From contig CAYRHN010000011.1 of NCBI GenBank assembly GCA_964424115.1, positions 1-64,000 of the forward strand: 64,000 bases of DNA, written 5' to 3'. The notes below the pieces were generated by a model. The model had not been told where the DNA came from. It made no database searches and worked only from the letters and a program-made list of their open reading frames with translations. This document shows positions 59,196 through 64,000 of this stretch, in pieces; positions within the stretch are counted from its first letter, which is position 1, and each line of letters opens with the position of its first letter. The stretch is from CAYRHN01 sp964424115 (lineage in GTDB: Bacteria > Chloroflexota > Anaerolineae > Anaerolineales > Anaerolineaceae). Both the position numbers and the translations under genes were made by a program.

Positions 59196-59208
59196 ATTCC
59201 CGTAATGG

Positions 59209-60048
59209 TTAATTTTGCCTGGAATATACCGGGAACGTTTCCCCTGTCAGTTCAAAACCGATCTTTTTATAAAGCGCCAGCGACCGACTGTTATTATGCT
59301 GGGTGTTGACCGTCACCCTGTCCATGGCATGCCGTCTAAAATATTGTAAAAGGTCCTGCACCAGCAGGTATCCCAGCGATTGCTGCTGCACATCTGGGTG
59401 AACGGCCAGGCGCGCCAGGTGGGCATTGAAGAACGAGCCGGTGCTGATCTGGTACCCCAGGATGCGCTCATCCTCTTCGATCACCGTGGAGTACGCCGAC
59501 TGCACCAGCGAGCGCAGCACTTCCTCTCTGGAATTTTGCCACAGCGGCTCAAAGGCCAGATTGTCGATCATATGCACGGCATCCAGGTCTTGCAGTTCCA
59601 TCCGGCGGATGTGCAATCCGGCGGGCAGGCTGCGCAGCGGCGGCAGGCGGTTGTTCCATTCCAGGATGACAATATTCTGGTGGTGGTGAAAATGGTGCCC
59701 CATCAACAGCTCGCTGAGCCAGTTCTGCAGTCCGACCGCGTTCAACCAGGTGCCCGGTTGCAATTCGGCGAAGGTTTTTTCCAGCAAGGGGGCAAAGCTG
59801 CGGGTCAGCGCTTCGGCATCCGTTGCGCACAGCAGGCGGATCCAGGTGTGGTTGGGGATCTCCGGCGGGCAGGCCAGCGCCGCCTCCGGCTTTTCCGGCC
59901 TGCGTTCATCCAGCGCAAACCAGAACGGCGAATAACCCAGCCAATCCAGGCTGGTGCGCCAATCCAGATGGCGGTGGTTGAATTCCGCATCCCGCAGCAG
60001 CAGTTCAAGCCTGGTGCGGTCTTCGGCGGTGGCTGGCCTCAAATACAT
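59209..60048 (-). CDS. GNAT acetyltransferase-like protein, possibly tandem
   Basis: A 279-residue protein. The C-terminal ~140 residues form a GNAT domain: LHIRRMELQDLDAVHMIDNLAF starts it, ARLAVHPDVQQQSLGYLLVQDLL is motif A with the acetyl-CoA loop in altered form (QQQSLG rather than QGxGxG/A), and NNSRSLALYKKIGF is motif B. The N-terminal half looks like a second, decayed GNAT domain. Acceptor unknown. It starts four to seven bases after the TPR-like gene's stop, so it is cotranscribed with it. Confidence 0.82.
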   Translation of the reverse strand: MYLRPATAEDRTRLELLLRDAEFNHRHLDWRTSLDWLGYSPFWFALDERRPEKPEAALACPPEIPNHTWIRLLCATDAEALTRSFAPLLEKTFAELQPGTWLNAVGLQNWLSELLMGHHFHHHQNIVILEWNNRLPPLRSLPAGLHIRRMELQDLDAVHMIDNLAFEPLWQNSREEVLRSLVQSAYSTVIEEDERILGYQISTGSFFNAHLARLAVHPDVQQQSLGYLLVQDLLQYFRRHAMDRVTVNTQHNNSRSLALYKKIGFELTGETFPVYSRQN

Positions 60049-60054
60049 ATCGGA

Positions 60055-60606
60055 TCAATTAGTGGGCCGGTTGAGCAACTTGGCTGCAATACGCAGCAGC
60101 CAGCGCAAGAAGCGCTCGCGCAGCGAGAGGTGAGGCTTATTCTCCAGCGCAGCTTCCATGGAGATCAACGCTTCAACCCGTTTCCCCTGGCTTAACTGGA
60201 TGCCGGAAATGCTTTGCATCACATAGGCGCGCATTTCCAGGTCGCCCAATTGCTTGAAGATCTCTGCCGAGCGCTGATAGCGTTCCAGGGCTTCCTGCTT
60301 GCGCTTCAACGCATCCAGCGCCGCAGCCTGGTTCCCCAGCGCCATTGCCTGCCGCCGCTGGTCGCCCGTCTGTTCGAATAGTTTGTCGGTATCCTCGGCG
60401 GCTTCGAGAGCTGCCTGAGCCTTGCCGGACTTCAACAGGGCCACACTGCGGTTGTTGGCCATCTCAGCCGCCATCAGGGCATCGTTGTTGCTCTGGTAGG
60501 CTGCCTGGGCCGCGGCAAACCCCATCTCGGCCTGTTCGTATTCTTCTTCCTCGTAAGCTTTGCGCGCTTCTTTGGCTAATTGTTCGGCGTTCAGAGTATC
60601 GTTCAT
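60055..60606 (-). CDS. TPR-like protein
   Basis: A 183-residue helical-repeat protein. Segments such as AKEARKAYEEEEYEQAEMGF, QAMALGNQAAALDALKRKQEALERY and MQSISGIQLSQGKRVEALISM follow the tetratricopeptide pattern of about 34 residues. It is probably an adaptor. AAAGGAG lies seven bases before the ATG at 60606; the ATG two codons earlier is too close. It is followed by the GNAT gene and preceded by the double-HTH regulator on the same strand. Confidence 0.8.
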   Translation of the reverse strand: MNDTLNAEQLAKEARKAYEEEEYEQAEMGFAAAQAAYQSNNDALMAAEMANNRSVALLKSGKAQAALEAAEDTDKLFEQTGDQRRQAMALGNQAAALDALKRKQEALERYQRSAEIFKQLGDLEMRAYVMQSISGIQLSQGKRVEALISMEAALENKPHLSLRERFLRWLLRIAAKLLNRPTN

Positions 60607-60644
60607 GGTCATCTCCTTTGCGTTTCGCTCACGTTTTTTCTCGG

Positions 60645-61322
60645 CTAATAGGTGATCTCCAGCAATCCTTCGGCGATCAGGCGTAATTTTTCCACCGAAA
60701 GCTCGTTCAAGCGCATGGCCAGCTCAATATACGGCCGGTTAATTGGCCTGGAGACGAACTCCTGCAAATTGGGCGGAAGTTCCATGAATTGCTCAACATT
60801 CTTTTTCTCGATCCGCCATTTGCCGATCGTGCCTTTTTTATCAAATAGATCATCCAGTTTCATCTGCAGGGTATGGGTGATCAGCTCGAGCTCCGGCAGA
60901 GGAATGGAAGATTCACCCAGCTCATATCGCCGCAGGGTGCTCTTAGAGATAGAGGTCCGCTCCGCGATGTCTGCGAGCGATACATCCAGCTTGTCGCGCG
61001 TCGCGCGGATGGAGGTGCCAATGATCCGGTCGCGGATCTGGCGCAGGCGCTCCTGGCTGGTCAGGTCGGGGCGCGGATCATCCGAGATGGACTGGCTGCC
61101 CCAGAAATGCTCGAGCGGCACGCCTAAATAATAGGCAAGCGACTCCAACTCGGGCAGAGAGGGGGAATCCTCCCCGTTTTCATACACCTCCAGGCGGTGT
61201 TCGGTGATCCCCATCACCTCGGCGCACTCTTCGATGCTGCGTCGTTTGGCGATGCGGGCATCATACATCAACACTCCCAATTTCTTGGCGCGAATCTTCA
61301 ACATCTGTCGGTTTGTATCCAT
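60645..61322 (-). CDS. XRE-type regulator with two HTH domains
   Basis: A 225-residue DNA-binding protein. Two lambda-repressor-type helix-turn-helix domains are visible: residues about 12-70 (SIEECAEVMGITEHRLEVYENG) and about 97-155 (SLADIAERTSISKSTLRRYELG). A C-terminal region of about 70 residues has no recognised domain. It begins the group TPR-GNAT and lies 17 bp downstream of cpaF, so it might control the secretion or GNAT genes. Confidence 0.87.
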   Translation of the reverse strand: MDTNRQMLKIRAKKLGVLMYDARIAKRRSIEECAEVMGITEHRLEVYENGEDSPSLPELESLAYYLGVPLEHFWGSQSISDDPRPDLTSQERLRQIRDRIIGTSIRATRDKLDVSLADIAERTSISKSTLRRYELGESSIPLPELELITHTLQMKLDDLFDKKGTIGKWRIEKKNVEQFMELPPNLQEFVSRPINRPYIELAMRLNELSVEKLRLIAEGLLEITY

Positions 61323-61338
61323 TCAGAGAATCCCCTTT

Positions 61339-62646
61339 CTATCGCCGTCTGCTGTTGAGCATGTCAGAGATATTGGCGCCGAAGACTTCCGGCCCAAGCT
61401 TGAATCCCGATGCTTCCAGGCGCTGGCTGAACAGCGGGCGGATGCCGGTCGGTTTCAATTCGCCCAGCACTTTTCCATCTGGACCCAGGCCGGTTTGCTC
61501 AAATTTGAAAATATCCGTCATCACCACTGTGTCGCCTTCCATGCCCGCCACTTCGGTGATGGAGGTCACCTTGCGCGTGCCGTCCTTCAGGCGCGACTGC
61601 TGGATGATCAGGTCGATGGCTGCAGCGATCTGCTCGCGGATCACCTTCACCGGCAGATCCATGCCCGACATCAGGCACATGGTTTCCAGGCGCGAGATGG
61701 CATCCCGCGGGCTGTTGGCGTGCAGCGTGGTCAGCGAGCCGTCATGCCCGGTGTTCATGGCTTGCAGCATATCCAGCGCTTCTCCGCCGCGGCACTCTCC
61801 TACCACGATCCGGTCCGGGCGCATGCGCAATGAGTTGCGCACCAGGTCGCGGGTCTGCACGGCGTTGCGTCCCTCCGAATTTGGCGGCTTGGTTTCCATG
61901 CGCAGCACATGATCCTGCTGCAGGCGCAGCTCCGCGGCATCTTCGATGGTCACAATGCGTTCGTCCTCAGGTATAAAACCCGAAAGCACATTCAGCAGGG
62001 TGGTCTTACCGGAACCCGTACCGCCGGAAATAATGATATTCAGGCGCGAGACCACGCAGGCGCGGATGAAATCCGCCATATTCTTGGTCACTGAGCCCAG
62101 CTGGATCAACTGCTCCACCGAGAGCCGACCTTTTTGGAATTTGCGGATGGTGATGGAGGGGCCGTCGATGGCCACCGGAGGAATGACCGCGTTCACGCGT
62201 GAACCATCCGGCAGGCGTGCGTCTACCGTCGGGCTGTCGGCGTCGATCCGCCTTCCCAGCGGCATGATGATCCGGTCAATGATGCGCAGCACCTGCTCAT
62301 CGTTATCAAAGGTGATATTGGTCTTGACCAGCTTGCCCTTGCGTTCGATATAGATCTTTTTGGGTCCGTTGACCATTACTTCGTTCACGTCCGCGTCGTC
62401 CAACAGCGGCTGCAGCGGCCCAAAACCCAATAGTTCATCCAGAATATCGTGGAAGAGTTGTTCACGCAGCGTGTTGGGAAGCTGTACTTTGGTGCTGGCG
62501 TAGGCTTCCTGTAGGATCTGGCGGATCGCCGTTTCGCGTTCGCCGGCTTGCAGCGGGCGCATTTCCATTTCCCGCGAGATCGCATTGATCAGGTAGGTTT
62601 TTAACTTGCTCAATTCGGGCGCGCGCGATTGTCCGGGATTATTCAT
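61339..62646 (-). CDS. CpaF-like type II/IV secretion ATPase
   Basis: A 435-residue secretion ATPase. Walker A is GGTGSGKTTLLN, the Asp box is VTIEDAAELRL, and Walker B is MRPDRIVVGECRGGEALDML. The N-terminal region has LLDDADVNEVMVNGPKKIYIERKG, typical of CpaF/TadA. It would power pilus assembly or protein export. The start overlaps the small gene before it by eight bases. No other tad, cpa or pilin gene is in the window; the rest of the system may lie elsewhere. Confidence 0.92.
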   Translation of the reverse strand: MNNPGQSRAPELSKLKTYLINAISREMEMRPLQAGERETAIRQILQEAYASTKVQLPNTLREQLFHDILDELLGFGPLQPLLDDADVNEVMVNGPKKIYIERKGKLVKTNITFDNDEQVLRIIDRIIMPLGRRIDADSPTVDARLPDGSRVNAVIPPVAIDGPSITIRKFQKGRLSVEQLIQLGSVTKNMADFIRACVVSRLNIIISGGTGSGKTTLLNVLSGFIPEDERIVTIEDAAELRLQQDHVLRMETKPPNSEGRNAVQTRDLVRNSLRMRPDRIVVGECRGGEALDMLQAMNTGHDGSLTTLHANSPRDAISRLETMCLMSGMDLPVKVIREQIAAAIDLIIQQSRLKDGTRKVTSITEVAGMEGDTVVMTDIFKFEQTGLGPDGKVLGELKPTGIRPLFSQRLEASGFKLGPEVFGANISDMLNSRRR

Positions 62647-62941
62647 GGGATTCCTCGGGTAGTATCATGTCATCCAACGGGGCGATCCACTGGATACAGT
62701 CATGCTGGACGCCCAAAAAGCCGCTCGTGTACAAAAGGTTTCCGCCGAGGTCAAATATTTGCGCATCGGTAACTGCCAGGTAGCGTTCGTCTTTGTCGAT
62801 TTGGTCCTTCAGCCGTTCTCCGTGCCGGATATATACTTTTCCCTGGATGCGTTGGCTGGTGGTCTGGATCATCACCTCCATCGGCTCTTTACTGATAACC
62901 TGGGTATAGATCTTGCCTTTTTCCTCAAATTGACCGAGCAT
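62639..62941 (-). CDS. Small protein of unknown function coupled to cpaF
   Basis: A 100-residue soluble, beta-rich protein. It contains SKEPMEVMIQTTSQRIQGKVYIRHGERLKD (core IQGKVYIRHGERLKD) and YLAVTDAQIFD. The pattern resembles a small family often found beside regulators or secretion genes; I do not assign a name. The ATG is 10 bases after the response regulator's stop, and its end overlaps the start of cpaF, so all three are probably in one operon. Confidence 0.72.
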   Translation of the reverse strand: MLGQFEEKGKIYTQVISKEPMEVMIQTTSQRIQGKVYIRHGERLKDQIDKDERYLAVTDAQIFDLGGNLLYTSGFLGVQHDCIQWIAPLDDMILPEESHE

Positions 62942-62951
62942 CGACTGCCTC

Positions 62952-63650
62952 CTAGGATTCGCTTTTTTCTGGCCCCGGCATGTAATAACCGATCCCGGGC
63001 CGGGTGACAATATGTTGGGGATTGTGCGGATCGTCTTCCAGCTTCTGGCGCAGGCGTGCAATGGTGACCCACAGGATTTCTTTATCTGCGCTGTAAGATG
63101 CTCCCCAGATGGCGCGCAGCAGGGTCTCCGCGTCCATGATCTGTCCCTGGTTGTGTGCAAACTGGATCAACAAGCGGTATTCGGTGGCGGAGAGGAAGAC
63201 CGGTTTATTGTCTCGCGCCACTTCAGCCCGCGCAAAGTCGATCCGCAGGTTACCGTGCGCAAAATAGCGGTTGGCCATGCTTTCGTTCTTCTGCGTGCGC
63301 CGCAGCACGGCCCGCACGCGCGCCACCAGTTCGGTGGCCGAGAACGGTTTGGTTACGTAATCGTCCGCGCCAATATCCAGCCCGCGCACGCGGTCTTGTT
63401 CGTCGCTGCGCGCGGTCAGCATGATCACCGGCACGCTGGAAAACTGCCGGATGCGTTCGCACACTGTCAGCCCATCCAGCTTTGGCATCATAATATCCAG
63501 GATGGCCAGGTCGGGAGATTGAGACGAGAATAATTCCAGCGCCTCCTCGCCGTTCGCCGCCGCAATTACCTTGTAGCCTTCCTTCACCAGGTTGGCTTCC
63601 ACCAGTCTGCGGTACAGGATTTCATCATCAGCAATCAGGATTAGCGCCAT
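62952..63650 (-). CDS. OmpR-family response regulator
   Basis: A 232-residue two-component regulator. The receiver domain has the acidic pair D8-D9, phosphorylation site D52 (AILDIMMPKLDG), and the conserved Lys in DYVTKPFSATELV. The C-terminal winged helix (LSATEYRLLIQFAHNQGQIMDAETLLRAIWG, core LLIQFAHNQ) binds DNA. It lies 5 bp after the histidine kinase gene and is its probable partner. It may control the downstream small gene and cpaF. Confidence 0.94.
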   Translation of the reverse strand: MALILIADDEILYRRLVEANLVKEGYKVIAAANGEEALELFSSQSPDLAILDIMMPKLDGLTVCERIRQFSSVPVIMLTARSDEQDRVRGLDIGADDYVTKPFSATELVARVRAVLRRTQKNESMANRYFAHGNLRIDFARAEVARDNKPVFLSATEYRLLIQFAHNQGQIMDAETLLRAIWGASYSADKEILWVTIARLRQKLEDDPHNPQHIVTRPGIGYYMPGPEKSES

Positions 63651-63655
63651 ATTTT

Positions 63656-64000
63656 TTACCCGGATGTCTCATAAGGAAGGAACACGGTCAGGGTGGTGCC
63701 TTCACCTGGCAGGGATTCAGCGGTGATCGTCCCGCTGTGCGCTTCTACGATCTGTTTGCAAATATATAGCCCCAATCCCGATCCGTGAATATTCGGGTCC
63801 TGCTCTGGATTGCGGAAGAAACGTTCGAAGATATGCGGCAGGTATTGGGGGGGAATTCCCGGCCCCTGGTCGTGGATCTTGACCATCAGCCCGTTTTCCG
63901 CTTGATTAATTGTAATCCAAATATCCGAGCCGGGAGCGTATTTATACGCATTGCCGATCAAATTATTGAACACTTGCCCCAATCGGCGCGGGTCGGCAGA
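63656..64000 (-). CDS. Sensor histidine kinase, C-terminal part (cut by the window's right edge)
   Basis: At least 108 residues of an HATPase_c domain. The N box is FNNLIGNAYKYAP, G1 is HDQGPGIPPQYL, the F box is IFERFF, and G2 is GSGLGLYICKQI. The reading frame continues to the edge at 64000, and the start, dimerisation domain and sensory input lie outside. It is 5 bp upstream of the response regulator gene and pairs with it. Confidence 0.92.
   Translation of the reverse strand, partial: SADPRRLGQVFNNLIGNAYKYAPGSDIWITINQAENGLMVKIHDQGPGIPPQYLPHIFERFFRNPEQDPNIHGSGLGLYICKQIVEAHSGTITAESLPGEGTTLTVFLPYETSG

Overview
The window looks like chromosomal DNA of a GC-rich, non-sporulating bacterium of the Chloroflexota, most likely class Anaerolineae. 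This is an inference from gene content and style: a TgpA-type transglutaminase, archease with RtcB, a PduO-type adenosyltransferase, FHA proteins beside a RodA/PBP gene, a STAND ATPase with a membrane tail, and many genes whose -10 box lies 6-7 nt from the start codon with no ribosome-binding site. Nearly every base belongs to one of about 62 protein genes. I found no rRNA, tRNA, CRISPR array, transposase, integrase or phage gene.

Layout. 1-9.8 kb: PAP2 phosphatase, TgpA-like transglutaminase, GAF/PAS adenylate cyclase, PfkB-type kinase, two small membrane proteins and mutS. 10-20 kb: aldo/keto reductase, scpA, an MFS transporter, a GT-C glycosyltransferase, a cyanophycinase-like protein fused to a CysS-type tail, fmt, a panE-like reductase and a GH13 glycosidase. 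19.8-25.2 kb (minus strand): a five-gene operon with its own promoter. It encodes a Zn-ribbon membrane protein, a DUF2207-like membrane protein ending in a Cys-Ala repeat tail, a PqqD-radical SAM-SPASM enzyme, a second PqqD-radical SAM protein that has lost every cluster cysteine, and a methyltransferase. This is the best candidate for an undescribed system: a RiPP-style radical SAM modification apparatus aimed at the cytosolic tail of a full-size membrane protein.

25.3-36.6 kb: acylphosphatase, MA-type metallopeptidase, HEAT protein, site-2 protease, CDP-alcohol phosphatidyltransferase, lgt, an ABC exporter whose permease is fused to a SpoIIM domain, an MBL hydrolase, an HNH protein, a TIGR01777 epimerase and a lipoprotein. 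36.7-38.1 kb: tyrS, preceded by a nine-codon leader peptide containing three consecutive Tyr codons and by a terminator hairpin, which looks like classical ribosome-mediated attenuation. 38.1-42.8 kb (minus strand): FhaA-like, FhaB-like, MTA phosphorylase and a RodA-PBP fusion. This resembles the mycobacterial fhaA-fhaB-rodA-pbpA cluster, but the transpeptidase half has lost all three catalytic motifs.

42.8-49.9 kb: FecR-like lipoprotein, STAND ATPase, archease and rtcB (RNA repair) between two patches of an interspersed repeat, YbaK-type deacylase and a PHP phosphoesterase. 49.9-53.8 kb: secG, a family 5 substrate-binding protein, an unknown protein, a cobalamin adenosyltransferase and a DUF554 protein. 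53.9-64 kb (minus strand): an unknown membrane protein, a DsbA-like protein, a three-gene ABC-2 exporter with an operator-like dyad over its -10 box, a GNAT protein, a TPR-like protein, a double-HTH regulator, cpaF with a small partner, and a two-component system cut by the right edge.
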